Assembly: GCF_026212465.1 (NCBI RefSeq)
Contig: NC_080057.1
Location: 17,122,124 to 17,186,123 of the forward strand
DNA from: Amaranthus tricolor
Lineage: Eukaryota; Streptophyta; Magnoliopsida; Caryophyllales; Amaranthaceae
Direction: 5' to 3'
Length of the DNA stretch: 64,000 nucleotides
Part shown: positions 22,892-34,678 of the stretch, piece by piece
Layout: every line of letters starts with the position of its first letter
Numbering within the stretch: the first letter of the stretch is position 1
Position numbers and translations under genes: made by a program
The notes under the pieces: generated by a model
The model's input: only the letters and a program-made list of their open reading frames with translations
Databases searched by the model: none
What the model was told of the DNA's origin: nothing

Positions 22892-25820
22892 AACACCTCG
22901 TTAAAAATATAATTATTTAATTTAATTAATTATTTGATTATTTAATTTAATTAGTTATTTGATTGTTTAATTATTTAACTTAAATTAATTATTAAGTGGT
23001 ACAAGCGTGTTATCGCGTAACGGCTTTTCGTCTAACAATTGAACCAAACAATTAATTAATTAATTAATTAAAAAATATTAACTTTGGGAAAGGGAGAGCC
23101 GGTTGTGAGTGACCTTTGGGGAGGTTGTAACTCCTCCCTTAACGCTAATTAAGGAGGTAATTAGTTAGGCTTTAAGGGTGGAATTAACGTTGATAATTAA
23201 GCTTATTTTGAATCTCTACTCACAACAAAAAAATCAGAAATTTTTCTTCAATTTTTGCTTCAATTTTTTTTGGCCAAGTGTAGTATTGAAAGGAAAAAAG
23301 TGAGGAAAAATTCTTAAGTTGATTTTTGGGTATTTAATTGTATTATTCAATCTTCAATCCTTGAAATTGTAAGTTTTGAAATTTTAATTCTTTAATCAAA
23401 GTTTTGTTTTTATTTGTATTAAAAGAATTTTTGTTCTTAGTTTTATTTTGGTTATTTTCATACATTACCCATTTCTTTAACAAAAATTTAATTTGTTAGA
23501 AGGAATTGTGTTTATGTGTATGTCTTTTTTTTTTTTTTTTAGTTTTCATGATTTATAATTCTTAACAAAAATTTAATTTGTTAGAAGAATTATGTCATGA
23601 GTTATTTTACATAATTCTTTTCCCATGATTTACAATTCTTTAACAAAATTTCATTTGTTAGAGGAATTTTTGTCATGATGTATAGCTCCATGATTTATAA
23701 TTCTTTAACAAAAATCTTGATTTTGTTAGAAGAATTAATTCATGAGTTATTTTATATAGTTTCTATGATTTATAAATCCTTAACAAAATTTAATTTGTTA
23801 AAAGGATTAAGTCATGAATTTGTTTTTTATATATAGCTTTCCATGATTAGTAATTCTTTAACAAAATTTAAATTTGTTATAAGAATTATATTCATGATGA
23901 TTTTAAATAAGTTCTTATGGTTGATATTTTTTTAACAAAATTTTAATTTGTTAGAAGGAATTAAAATATATGAGTCAATTTATATAGTCACTCATGAATT
24001 CATAATCCTTTAACAAAATTTAATTTGCTTGAAGGATTGTGTTGATATATCTTGATTGGAGAAGTTGTTTTTTTTAGATTATGAATTCTCTAATAAAATC
24101 TTAATTTGTTAAGAGAATTAAGTGTTGTGGATTTATTTTATTTAATTATCACAACTTATGAGTTCATGATTTTTCTTTTATGTTAAAAGGAAAAAAAAAT
24201 TGATTTATGATTTATGAGAATATTTTAATTTGATGATTCTTCATGTCTTGATTTTGAATTGGGTTAATAATGAAGTTTTGTAGATGAGTAGAAGTATATA
24301 TATATTGAGTTTTGTAAGTGTTACGAGTTTTTGGTTGGTTTACTATTGAGATTCATTTAGTAGTAGTGATTGTGGGTTTGTATGTATTGTGGTTTAGTCA
24401 TGTAATTATAAGGATGTGATTAAAAGGATTTAATGATTTAAATAATAAAAAAATATATAATAAAAAAAATCGGGACAGCAGCTACTGTCTCGGCAGTCGC
24501 GCCCCAATCTGAGATGTTGAGTGTGTTTTGTTATCGTTTCACTTATCCGTTGGATTCAAAACTTGTTAAACGCTAAAATTAATTAAAAATAGTAAATGTA
24601 AGTTAGAAATTATGAAATTTGGTACTCAAGGTGATTGATGCCTTCCGGACGCTGTGGTGAAGTCTGATTTTCAGTTTAAATTTTCTAAACTGTCCGAAAT
24701 TGGCGTTTAAGTTTCTGGTTAGACTTTAAATTTTGGAACCTTTGAAATTTGGGAGAAATCATTTAAAATTATAAAGTTTTAATAGTGCCTTAATGGTATG
24801 GAGTGGATTAAATGTGTGAACACGTTCTAATACGTGATTTTGTATGTATATTGGGTTTAGGACCTCGATTCATAAGAGGTTGAGATTCAAATCGCAAAGC
24901 GCTTGAGTTGCTTTAATCGTGCTACTAAGGTACACGCTTAGACCATATATTTGTAATTGGTTATGTAAAGTAATGTTGTGCTCATTCTATGTTGTGATGT
25001 TGTATATCACGTAAGATTTAGGCCCCAAAAACAATTTGTAAAGAGTTTAAATTGGAATTTGAGGATGGTTGTCTAATTACCCAAATGGGGCTATTTAATT
25101 GAAATTGGAATACCATTGTTATTGTTCCCATGGAAGTTTTGGATCATTACGGTCACCATGGGGGTATGCATACTTTTTCCTTTGACGACCTGAACAGGAC
25201 GAGCAACGTCTTAGGTCGGAGGTTGCCTCGGGATTAGCTCTCCCTTGTGTATTCCTCTAAAATTTTTAGAATACTCTGTCGACCCGAATTGGACGAGCAA
25301 CAACATGAGTTGGAGTCTAGAAAGTCAAACAGAACATTTAATTAATAGAGTCTTCGCATGCTAAGAAGAATTCATTGCTTATATGTAATTAATATAATAC
25401 ATTGTATGTTGTATCTGACGTGTATTGTTATGTGTTTTGGAACTTGCTATGATGTTGTCATTCGACGACTAGGAGGTTGACTTGCAGGAGGGGACTAGTG
25501 TGTGAGGACTATTCTAATAGAACTTGTGTTGAGCTAACTATCTGCCGGAATTACAATTAGAATTTTATCCATCCATATTTTATTATTTTTATTTCAGTTT
25601 GTACATTTTGAATCAGATTGTATTCAGTTTGAAGACGCCAGTAGGTTCTCGAGTTGTAATTTTAGACTTCCGCTGTCTTGTTATTTCGTCATTACAATTT
25701 TATTTCTTTACCACTAGAACATCATCGGTCTTAGAAGTGGTTTAATTTAATGTCCGATGTGTGGACTGGAATTCATATTTGTATGAATTTATCCAGTTCA
25801 CTTCAACCCGGACTATTACA
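22892..25820 (+). mobile_element. Long terminal repeat, 2.9 kb, gypsy-type
   Basis: It begins TGTAACACC at 22892 and ends ACTATTACA at 25820. It is followed at once by ATTGGTATCAAAGCC, which resembles the tRNA-Met primer-binding site with one mismatch. This TGTAACACC start, the length and the A+T-rich 5' half with a less A+T-rich 3' half fit LTRs of large plant gypsy or LARD-type elements. No second LTR is found downstream in the window, so the element is 3'-truncated or rearranged. A hairpin array lies at 23471-24120. Confidence 0.72.
23471..24120 (+). repeat. Array of nine hairpin units, period about 77 bp, in the LTR
   Basis: Nine copies of an imperfect inverted repeat like AATTCTTTAACAAA ... 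TTTGTTAGAAGAATT start near 23471, 23556, 23633, 23699, 23774, 23852, 23924, 24003 and 24084. Spacers of about 40 bp often contain TCATGA(g/t)TTAT. Arm changes are often matched: TCC pairs with GGA in copies 5 and 8, and CTC with GAG in copy 9. The array may fold as RNA hairpins in the LTR transcript or bind a protein. Its function is unknown. Confidence 0.85.
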
Positions 25821-25821
25821 A

Positions 25822-25836
25822 TTGGTATCAAAGCCA
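25822..25836 (+). other. Putative primer-binding site after the 2.9 kb LTR
   Basis: TTGGTATCAAAGCCA directly follows the LTR. It matches the usual TGGTATCAGAGC with A for G at one position. This supports both the LTR boundary and the plus orientation. Confidence 0.6.
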
Positions 25837-26048
25837 ACGTTCTTAAAATGATAAAGAAATAATCGACCTTAGTAGAGTGATGGGTGAATAGTCATTTGGG
25901 ACGAAAATAGTCTAAATGTGATCTTGTGATGTATGTTTTGTATTTGAGTCGATAAGGCTACTTAGTATGGAATTAGACTGTTGTTGAACGTGTGTAAGAG
26001 ATTGTGATGTAATATTTATATTTTTCTTTCTCGTGTTGTAATCAGGGT

Positions 26049-26928
26049 ATGGATAAGGGAAAGACACCTATGGACCTACATACCCCCCGAGAGACAAGGG
26101 ATGCGCCGAATTTTGACCTAGAGACGGTTTGGAGGGAAGTCTCTAACTTAGATATATGGAGGGTACGGGATAATGAGAGTGTCCAAGATTTTATAGAATG
26201 CATGTATATGATTAAAATGAAAGCGGATAGGGTGTGTTATAATTTAGAATTGGACCTAAATAAGCTTCATCACCTATTTACAACTAGAGCAAGAGTTGAA
26301 GAACCACGAGGGGAACCTAGTGGAGTAAACTACATAGAGGAACCCTGGCCCAAACCAGTCGAGGGAGAACCCTTAGAAGAGGGGGAATCCTCAAAAGAGG
26401 AGGAATCCTTAGAAGAAGAAGAACCCTTGGAAGAGAAAGAACCCTTGGGAGGGTAAGAACCCGGAGAAGAGATTTTACCTGAACCTCCTCTAGAGGAACC
26501 TATCAACCCTGTTGTAATAGGACCCAACCTTCCATATGAGGAAGCAGGGATGGAGGATATAGAGGACCCTTTACCAATCAGCCATAGTCCAAAAAGTGTC
26601 TTAGAATAGGAGTCAGAAGCGGAGAGTGACCTTGAGATGTGGGAGCCTAAGCGAGAACCACCTATAGTTACTGAAATTTCTAGTAGAGATGAATAGGAGA
26701 AAGAGGATTGGAGGTTCAACTATGATATGTATGTGTATGGGAATGAGTTTGCTAGGAGGTGGTCTGATGAAGATGACCCACGAGGAAGCACCATTGTACA
26801 ATCCAGAGTCTGGGAGTGAAGATGATGCTATGGAAGAAGTAGCTTCAGATTCAAGCAGTGATTCTGGTAGAGATGAAGACGATGAGGACTTCAAGCCTTT
26901 TTATTATCATGTTACTATTTTCATATAA
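26049..26928 (+). pseudogene. Gag-like ORF remnant of the LTR element, Glu-rich
   Basis: The first frame (26049-26456, 135 codons) starts MDKGKTPMDLHTPRE, has a short gag-like stretch (VQDFIECMYMIKMKADRVC) and then a Glu/Pro/Leu repeat (EEGESSKEEES and similar). In-frame stops at 26454, 26608 and 26695 separate it from downstream pieces that continue the acidic theme (EAPLYNPESGSEDDAMEE, SDSSSDSGRDEDDE) to 26928. There is no protease, RT or integrase. This fits a non-autonomous LARD-like element or a heavily deleted gypsy. The family match is weak. Confidence 0.45.
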
Positions 26929-26929
26929 A

Positions 26930-28974
26930 TGCAACATTACAATAACATATAATAGAAATAAATTTTATAAAAACTTTAAACATTAATAATTATTTATTAT
27001 AAGACTAAACCAAAACTTAAATGGGTCTTTAGTATTTATTTATAGATTAACTTTTAATTGGCTTTATTAATTCTTAATGATCAATTTCATAAATGTCTAT
27101 TTATTATAAATGATAAAACAAATAGTTCCATCATAAATAAATACTAAAAATATCTTAAAAAGGACATATTGGGTTTATTATAGATCGTAACCTATTCATC
27201 CAAATTTTTAGAAATAAAATTTTATTTTATTTAATTAATTTCTTAATAGCTTATTTTTAGATTTAGTACATGAATAATTATTTTCCTTAAGATTAAAATC
27301 CAGAAAATATTTTAAAAATTAACTTATTATTAAATAAGTTACTGTATATTTTATTCACCAAAATAACATAATTTTAATTATTTTTTCACTTTTCTTTCTT
27401 TTCGCCTATTATAACAATTTAGATTATTAATTTATTTCTTTAAACTTAAAATATCACAAAATTTGATAAAAAATATTTAAATGAAAATAAATGTGCAGTA
27501 ATTGTAAAATAAATTATTTCTCCAGAATTATATATTTTAACCCAAATTATGAATTTCCTTATTTTATGTGTTTTCTTAGAAAAAATTAATAATAATATTT
27601 ATTCTCAACTATAATTCACGAAATTAATACAAAAATTATATCTCATATATATTTATGTGCAGAAAAATTTCAGATTATGCGATTTTAGAAAATTAAAATG
27701 AATAAATAATATAAATTAATTTATAATGAATTACATCACCAAAATTTACAGAAAATTTAATTTATATATTATAAACATATATAAATTTATGGGCATAATT
27801 TTATGTAAATAAATATATGTAAGAATTTATACCTTTAATAATTTCACTATTAATCGATTTTCTTAGTTGTAGAATTTCTAGTCCCAAAATTAGCTTTCTT
27901 TCCTTGATTTCTTTTAATACTAATTACTATTATTAGGTTATTTTTTAAGGATTTTTAAGAATTTTTTTTTGGATTTTTAAAAATACTTTAGGAATTAATT
28001 TGAATTTCTTTTTTTTTTTTTTGAATTTGTCAAAATATCTTAGATTAAGAAAAAGGGTTTAGGTTTTCATCCTCTCCTTCATCTGGCTTTTCATCTTTAT
28101 CATCTCTTCTACGATTCTTCCTATGGGTTTTCATTTTCATTTGATCTAACCTATTAAGATCTAGTAATGTATTCTCCAAAATTGTACCTTTTCCTTTCCA
28201 AATATGATTTTGTTTTGGTGACTCGGCAGAAGGGCAAAATGATGATCCCATAAACCCTCGGTTTTCTCACTATGTCAATGTTCTTCTCCAACAAACTTTG
28301 TTGAAACTGAACCAAAATGAAGAAAAGATTGAGATACGCATGATGAAGAAATGAAGAAATATAGGGTATGATCGATTTGGGCTTTGAACCACCTGATATT
28401 GACTCTTGTTTTGGAGATTCAGAAGAAGAGAAGGTTGATGATGATGATTTTGAAGCTGATTTTGATATTCAAGGACCCTTCTCTCGTATGTAGATCTACT
28501 GTTCATCTTTCTCATTATGATGATTTTGATTTTTTTGTTTGATTTATGCTTGTTACCGTGTTGTGGTCTGTGTTGAGTATTTTTCTGGACTCTATGTTGC
28601 TAAATGATTTTTACAAAATAAGGGATTTTTTTAAATTAGATGCTAAACATCAATGGAAATTTTGTAAATGCCACAATCTTTGCTTTGAGTTCATAATGAC
28701 ACTAAATATTTTTAGGAGGATATGATCATCGTTCGATTCAGGAGGCAAAAACATTGTTATGGATCTCTATGAAAACAAATTGTTCCCTGAGAGACAATGC
28801 GATTGATTTTCAAGCCTTCATTTAACTGTTAACAATTAAATTTCCATTACAATATTTAGTTCTAAACAACTTGATTAGATATACATAATGTTTTTGATTA
28901 AACATTTTCCCTCACAAAGTTTCCAAAAGTACAAGTATTAACAAGTAACCCAAAAGTTAGAAATTTTTTTTCTA
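26930..28974. other. A+T-rich DNA with two small unassigned frames
   Basis: 26930-28020 is extremely A+T-rich with nothing recognisable and may be the lost 3' part of the LTR element. At 28045-28251 (minus) is a 68-codon basic/acidic frame (THRKNRRRDDKDEK). At 28369-28491 (plus) is a 40-codon acidic frame starting MIDLGFEPPDIDSCFG. Both lie beside the second mariner-like transposase and could belong to that element, but neither matches a family I know. Confidence 0.35.
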
Positions 28975-30490
28975 TGTAGTTGGTTGTTGTTGATCATATT
29001 CTGGTTGGATGTTATGTTGTTGTTATTAGCCGTTTGTTGTCGTTTCTTCTGAGTTTATTGCTTCACCTGGTTCATCTGAGGTACTTTGTACCCCTATTGT
29101 TGCTGGTTGGTGAAAAATCTTCTTCATCTTTAATTCCTAAGTAAAATAAAATGACTTTAGGTTGCGTTGGAAACGAGCATTTCATTTTAAATTGTAGATT
29201 TCAATTATGAATTCATTAAAGAAGAATTTAAGAATGACAAGCTTAGGGAAGTCATCCAAAATTGAAAATTTTTTGTTTGCCAAACCCTAAATTTGAGTCA
29301 AATCCACATTTTTAAATGAAATCAACATTCCAAACATAGCATTAAGTAATTTTGTTCATGTGTGGTATGTGATAATATGTATCCTTGATGTTTTATTAGT
29401 TACCTTAATTTGACTTGCCTGTAAAGTAATCAAAACAAATTTCAAAGTATTCGGTTGTAATGCCTCTAAAGCGGAGTTCACATCCTTCCCTAACTGATTA
29501 TAGTTGTATGTTGACTTTTGATGTTGCAATGCTTGAATAGACTTAAAAACTCTGAGTCTATTTATGTCTGGAGAATTTGGTGGTTGTTGAACTAAATGAA
29601 ATGTGAATCCATTTAATATTGTTGCCTCCCTAAAAACATTTGATCAAGATCAATGTGTGTCTATGCATTATCTTGTATGTAAATAGTCTTGCTTGCTCCT
29701 TCTGACCATTTTTTTCTTATTGCTGGTGTGACTCTTAGTGATTGATTGTCTTGATTTTATTTCTGAATCTCCTTTTTCCTGTTCTTGGAACTCCTTTGAG
29801 CTCGTACATGTGAGATAAAAGGAAAGATGTCTTTTTCTCCATCAAAACTTAATTCACCATTAGTTGAATAAATGGGTCTAGCCACATCACACAATATTTT
29901 GGGAACACATCTCTCTAATTGAATTTCTCTATGTGGTTCTATCTCTTCAAGTGAGAGATAATATGTCTGTTGTCTTCTAGCATAAGGTATAGAATAACTT
30001 CTCATCGATATGAACTATGTTAGACAAGCCACTGAACTTAAAATTGTTTATTTGACCATCTAAAGTGCAACTTGAAAGACAAAATGTTAACCTGTAATTT
30101 TTGTTCTTATAATTTAGCAAAAGTTTAATGGCATTTGTGTGCTTTCAGATGAATTTTTTCTTCTTCCATCTCCAAATAGTGGTTTGGCTGACTCTCATAG
30201 CTTTTTTGCAACTACTTTTTGGCTTGTTTTCTTTGCCTATTCAAGTCCCTTAAATTTTCTTTCATCAAAAGCAATTTTTGTTCTTGATTTTTTTTTTCCC
30301 AACTCTTGCTATTTACATTGATTAGAGCCCCCTTGTTGTTGTTGTATATTGCTTGACATGTGCCCATATTCTAGATATTGTTTTCCTATGGACATCGTTT
30401 TTTTTTTTTTTTTTGGCTAACTCACTTATTACACCATGAGTTAAATTGCCTTTCTTCTTAACAGCAAGTAAGAGCTCGTGCATGATTTGT
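28975..30490 (-). pseudogene. Mariner-like transposase 2, pseudogene
   Basis: On the minus strand, an HTH region (GNLTHGVISELAKK and DVHRKTISRIWAHVKQ, 30370-30480) comes first. The first catalytic motif follows as VHIDEKLF (about 30005-30030), then FDGEKDIFPFI and TPAIRKKW, then the second Asp in IQDNA (about 29680). The third motif is damaged: NSPDINRL runs straight into RVFKSI, so the DLGF block with the last catalytic Asp is lost. A likely intron at 29137-29418 has a GC-AG border and joins LQ to ELKMKK. Several stops and shifts are present. No TIRs were found. It is related to, but not the same copy as, element 1. Confidence 0.82.
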
Positions 30491-30539
30491 TTCCGAATAT
30501 AATTTTATAATTAATAATTTTTCTTAGCTACTTAAGTCA

Positions 30540-30775
30540 AATTCTTGTAACACCGCGTGTGGCTTTTTTGAGATATTTCGGCTTCTCCCGTGCACATGAA
30601 GAGTGAGGTGGGGAAACTCTTCCTAGAAGGTGGGCCCCACTTTCACATTGATGCAATTGATAGGAAGAACCTTGAATATCTAAGTTTATACCCTGTTTGT
30701 GAAGTTTGTTGTTTTGTGTTAATAGAATATCGTTTGACAAAATAATATTAATAATAATAATAATAGTAATAATAA
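30540..30775 (+). mobile_element. LINE 3' end, copy A
   Basis: About 235 bp sharing GCACATGAAGAGTGA, CTTCCTAGAAGGTGG and CATATTGATGCA-type words with 31155-31225, and ending in an (AAT)n tail at 30748-30775. It contains only the 3' untranslated part, so it is 5'-truncated. Confidence 0.6.
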
Positions 30776-30778
30776 TAT

Positions 30779-31295
30779 TAGTTAATCACATCTTCTTCAA
30801 CTGCCCTTTTAGCCTTCAAGAATAGGTTAAAATCATGGCTTGGCACCTACTATCACCCTGGCAAACATTGTTAAGAAGCGATGGAAATTGCATGGCCTCA
30901 AGAGGAAAGTCTTGATTCTGAGTATTAGCTGCTTATGTTACCAAATCTGGCGAGCTAGAAATGAAGCAATTTGGCATCGGCGGGTCAGCACAGTAGATAA
31001 GATCATGAAGTGCATTAGACGAGAAGTTAATATTAGAATTGCTACTCTTTATCCTGTAAAGGCTCAAACCGATGTTTGGTTTAGAGACCTCTTTTATAAT
31101 TAGCTTCTTGTTTTGTCTTTGTATCTATTTTTTTTGGGATGGTGCTTTCTACTTTTTGCACATGAAGAGTGAATTAGAGCAATCCTTCCTAGAAGGTGGA
31201 CTCCTCTTTCATATTGATGCAGTACAAAAGTAGTTGCCTTGTCTTTGTCTTTGTATTTGACTTTGTTGGTGCAATGATAGTTTTTCATTTTCCAA

Positions 31296-31370
<75 letters not shown>
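30779..31370 (+). mobile_element. LINE (L1-type) 3' end, copy B, with ORF2 C-terminus
   Basis: The segment starts with NHIFFNCPFS, the zf-RVT zinc-finger motif found after plant LINE reverse transcriptases. It continues after a frame change as SCLCYQIWRARNEAIWHRR and ends at the TAG at 31101-31103. A 3' UTR related to copy A follows, and the end is a run of AATA then AAT repeats (31288-31370). The reverse transcriptase itself is missing, the usual result of 5' truncation. CACTA 3 sequence begins right after the tail. Confidence 0.78.
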
Positions 31371-31371
<1 letters not shown>

Positions 31372-31938
31372 ACTAAGTGGTAGGAGTGTTATTATGTGTT
31401 CAGTAACATAGGTTAAAGTGTCACTAATCAATAGTTGCTCTATTGGTTAGAGTATGAATGTAAAATTCATGAGGTCTTGAGTTCAAAATATCCCCAAGGC
31501 ATTTGTTTTTGTGTATAAAGTAGGTGGTGGGTGCTAGTGGGTATGACGTGGCATATCCTTTTATCCATTTTTTTCCGACCACTTGTATAGTCGGAAATTT
31601 TTAACAACATTTTTTCTTGTCATTTTGAGATAAATTCTGAAATAGTATTTTCCAATTAATTTATGATTATTTAATAGTAGGAAATTAGTCAGAAATTTCC
31701 AATTATTTTCTGACTAACTTATTAGTCTGAATTTTCGACTAATTTTCCGACTAAACATGGTTAGTCGGAAATTCTGACTATATTTCCTACTAAAGTGAAT
31801 TTTCGACCATTCTGAACCGACTATTCCAAAACAGTCGGAATTCAGTCATATAAACAGTCAGAATTCAGTCGGTATAGCTCTATATGACTGATTTCAGACT
31901 GTTTTGGGTGGTCGGAAAGTTGCTTTTGTTTTGTAGTG
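31370..31938. mobile_element. CACTA element 3, right end only
   Basis: About 570 bp align with 14430-14958 of CACTA element 1, from ACACTAAGTGGTAGGAGTG to the terminal TTTTGTAGTG at 31938, with the same CCGACTAA/AGTCGG subterminal words. No matching CACTACAA left end was found upstream, so this is a truncated or LINE-disrupted copy. As in element 1, the homology begins directly after an (AAT)n run. Confidence 0.85.
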
Positions 31939-32028
31939 TTAATTGCTTGTAATATTAATAACCGCAAACTTGAACCCCAAATCCCCATTATCTGCTTTCC
32001 TCATATATTATTACTCCCTCCTATTCTC

Positions 32029-32123
32029 TTTTTTTTGGTGTAAAGGTAATAGTATTAATTAGATCAAAACTGTACACAGAAAGTTCCGGCCTGCCCTGCG
32101 GGCTTCAAACCCAATAGTGCCTT
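32029..32123 (-). mobile_element. Very short LINE insertion with target duplication
   Basis: A 95-bp insert starts with poly-T on the plus strand (poly-A tail on the minus strand). It is flanked by ctattctc at 32021-32028 and 32124-32131. The body reads like a plant LINE 3' end. It interrupts a Stowaway-like terminus (CTCCCTCCTATTCTC) that starts at 32014. Confidence 0.7.
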
Positions 32124-32202
32124 CTATTCTCTTTACTGGTTTTATTTGGGTTGGACACGGATTTTAAAGGTAGTGGGAGACCACTTAAAAGGTGGTAATT
32201 AG

Positions 32203-33143
32203 TAGGGGTATTCAAAAATATCCGGTTTCGAAAACCCGATCCGAAAAACCCCCTTTCCGATTTTTAAAACCGGGTAAATTACCCGGTTTTCCAAATTCGG
32301 ATATTTCGGGTCAGGTACCCGGTTTTATAACCGGGTATTCGGGTCGGATACGGATCGCGAATTTTGGAAAATCGGGTACCCGGTATCCGGTTTGAGTAAA
32401 TTTTTTTTTTTTTGTTTTAAATGTCAAAAATAAAATTGAAAGATTCACTAATCATAAGGCAAAAATCAAAACTATACTCATAAACTTAATAAAATTCTAA
32501 TTAGAAACTAGGAAAATTAATTAGAGTAAAGATGAGAAGCTTACAATGAGGGAACTAGAAATGGAGTGGTGAGAAGACAAGTGTTTGATGTAGTGGTGGT
32601 GGCGTAGGAGGGCCAAGGCACTGCGGTGGCCTTGATAGCGGTGCAGGCAGCCGTAGCTACTGTTAGGGTGCACGAAACAGCAGAAGTTGTTGTTTAGGGG
32701 GGAGAAATCGCAGCTGCTGCTGCTGCTGCTGCCAGGAGGGAGGAGGAAGGTGCGTCGGCTACTGCTGGTAGGAGTGAGGGCTGTCGGCTACTGTCCTGGT
32801 GGCTGTGGCGGCTCACAGAGAGGTGAGGAAAGAGAAGAGGAGAGGGAAGGAACGAAGGAGATGGCAGCCGTGGGTTTTTGCAATGTGACGGAAGGGTTTA
32901 AAAAAATGTTATTTGAATTATATATTAAAAAAATGTTAAAAGAAATAAGGAAAAAAAATAAAAATAAAATAAAATAAAATAAAGTTACAAAACCGGGTAT
33001 CCGGTTTCCGACCCGGTTTAAATTGGGTACCCGGAATGGTTTAAATCGAGTCGGATCCGAAATAGAATTTTAACTATCCGGAAAACCGATTACCCGGTTT
33101 TTCGGAACCGAGTCGACCCGGTATCCGGTTTTGAACACCTCTA
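32203..33143. mobile_element. hAT non-autonomous element, 941 bp
   Basis: Ends are TAGGGGTATTCAAAA and TTTTGAACACCTCTA, flanked by the perfect 8-bp duplication gtaattag (32195-32202 and 33144-33151). Subterminal regions are dense in ACCCGG, CCGGTT and CCGGATA words in both orientations, as in hAT elements. The 32687-32977 frame inside is a repeat product without a domain. No transposase. Confidence 0.9.
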
Positions 33144-33151
33144 GTAATTAG

Positions 33152-33859
33152 GATAATTTAATAGATTTGATTAATTACTAATTTTTTCCTATTTTTATCT
33201 AATAAAAATTGTTTTTTCTTCAATTCATTCAAAATTTAAGGCAAAATTCAAGATTTTTTTGTTGCTGCTGTTATGTTCTTCATTAAAAAAAATTACATAA
33301 TGTAAATTTCATTCTCGAATTTTTTTGTTGTTGCTGTTATGCTCTTCAATTTCTCTCTCTTAAACCACCATTGTTCTCTCTTTCCATCAATGTAGTTCAA
33401 CACGAATACAAAGAAAAAGAATCAAACTTTCTTACTCCCCACAAAAACCCATAAATCCTCTTTGTTGTTGTGCCCCAGTATTAGTTGATAAAGAAAAATC
33501 TCCAAATGTGATTGGAAAACCACCAGAATTAGGGTCCGTTTGATGCAATTTCACTAAAAAGAACCCGGTATTTAAAGGATCAAAGAACCTAGATCTACAA
33601 TGAAAGATCAAAGAAGAGGCAGAGAGGGGAAACTGGTATTTAAGGATCAAAGAACCCAAATCTACAATCATAACCAAAATCAGATAAAAGAATCCAAATC
33701 AGAGGAGTGAGAGGGGGAAAATAAAGATGAAGGTCAAAGAACCCAGATGAAAGATCAAAAAATTTAGGGTTTTAATGGAGAAGATGAAGATCTTCATCCT
33801 TAAGGTTGAAGATGAAGGGCAGTCATGAAGGAGATGAAAAGACTTTGAATAGGGTTCGG
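33152..33859. other. A+T-rich spacer between two hAT elements
   Basis: No supported gene. It holds a near-duplicate of ATTCAAGATTTTTTTGTTGCTGCTG (about 33250 and 33310) and a duplicated GGATCAAAGAACC phrase (33570-33650). The 33432-33677 minus frame has no recognisable domain. Confidence 0.4.
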
Positions 33860-34678
33860 CTGAACAGAGTTTAGTCTAAACCGTAAACCAAACCGGACCA
33901 AACCATAATTTAAATATTTGGTCTGGTCTACGGTCTACGGTCTAAGTGGTCTGGTCCGTTTTTTTAATTAAAAAAACGGTTTGCGGTCCCGTCCTGGTTT
34001 TAAAATTTTCAGACCAGACCGGACCGGAAAACCATAATAAATTCCGGTTTGGTGAAAACCATAAACCGTAGATCGGACTCGTAATTTCCATTTTATTTAA
34101 AATTTTAAATGTTACTATTATAACATTATGATTGAGTTTTCTATTGACCATTAGTAGCAAATTTCATTTACAACTTCATAATAAGCGCACAAGATTTATT
34201 GAGTCGTTATAATAGAATCCATTATAATACGAACCAAAGAACTAAAAATCTTTCAGCCCATTTATGCAACTATGGTGAAGTACATATGACAATGGCGCTA
34301 CAAATAGTTTGGAAGGAGTAAAAGAACTGACATGCCCTTTTAGTTTAGGCAAATTTGTGATCCTAACTTCTGCAACGAAGGATAGTTTTACAATTTTAAG
34401 TGCTCAACTTTTGTTGGTTTAGCTATTGTTGCTTCTGTAGCTAACTTTCAGTTCATGCTGAATATTATTTGGTTCTGTAGTAAATTGTCCCAAGACTGCG
34501 TATATGCCTAAGACCGTTTATAGATTATCGTTTATCTTAGATTATCGTTTTAGAACGTTCTGGTTCGATCTGGTGTCATGACTGGTCTGGTCTGGTCTGA
34601 AAAATTTCCAGACCGAAATTTCTGGTCTGGTCTAATTTTTCTATCAAACCAGACCAGACCGGACCGTGTGCACCCCTA
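33860..34678. mobile_element. Probable hAT element with GGTCTGGTC subterminal repeats
   Basis: Both ends are packed with GGTCTGGTC, ACCAGACC and GACCGGACC words in inverted orientation. The right end reads GTGCACCCCTA at 34678, the usual hAT terminus. The left end near 33860 is less clear and I find no convincing 8-bp duplication, so the left boundary is approximate or the end is truncated. Confidence 0.55.

Noticed and set aside
23471..24120. CRISPR-like look of regularly spaced ~37-bp repeats with ~40-bp spacers
   Set aside because: The host is a plant, the units are imperfect and palindromic, the spacers share sequence, and the array lies inside an LTR.
32687..32977. 96-codon ORF inside the 941-bp hAT element
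   Set aside because: Low-complexity Leu/Gly/Arg-rich text from CTG/GGT runs, with no similarity to transposase motifs.
33432..33677. 81-codon minus ORF
   Set aside because: No domain, lies between two hAT elements, and covers a local sequence duplication.
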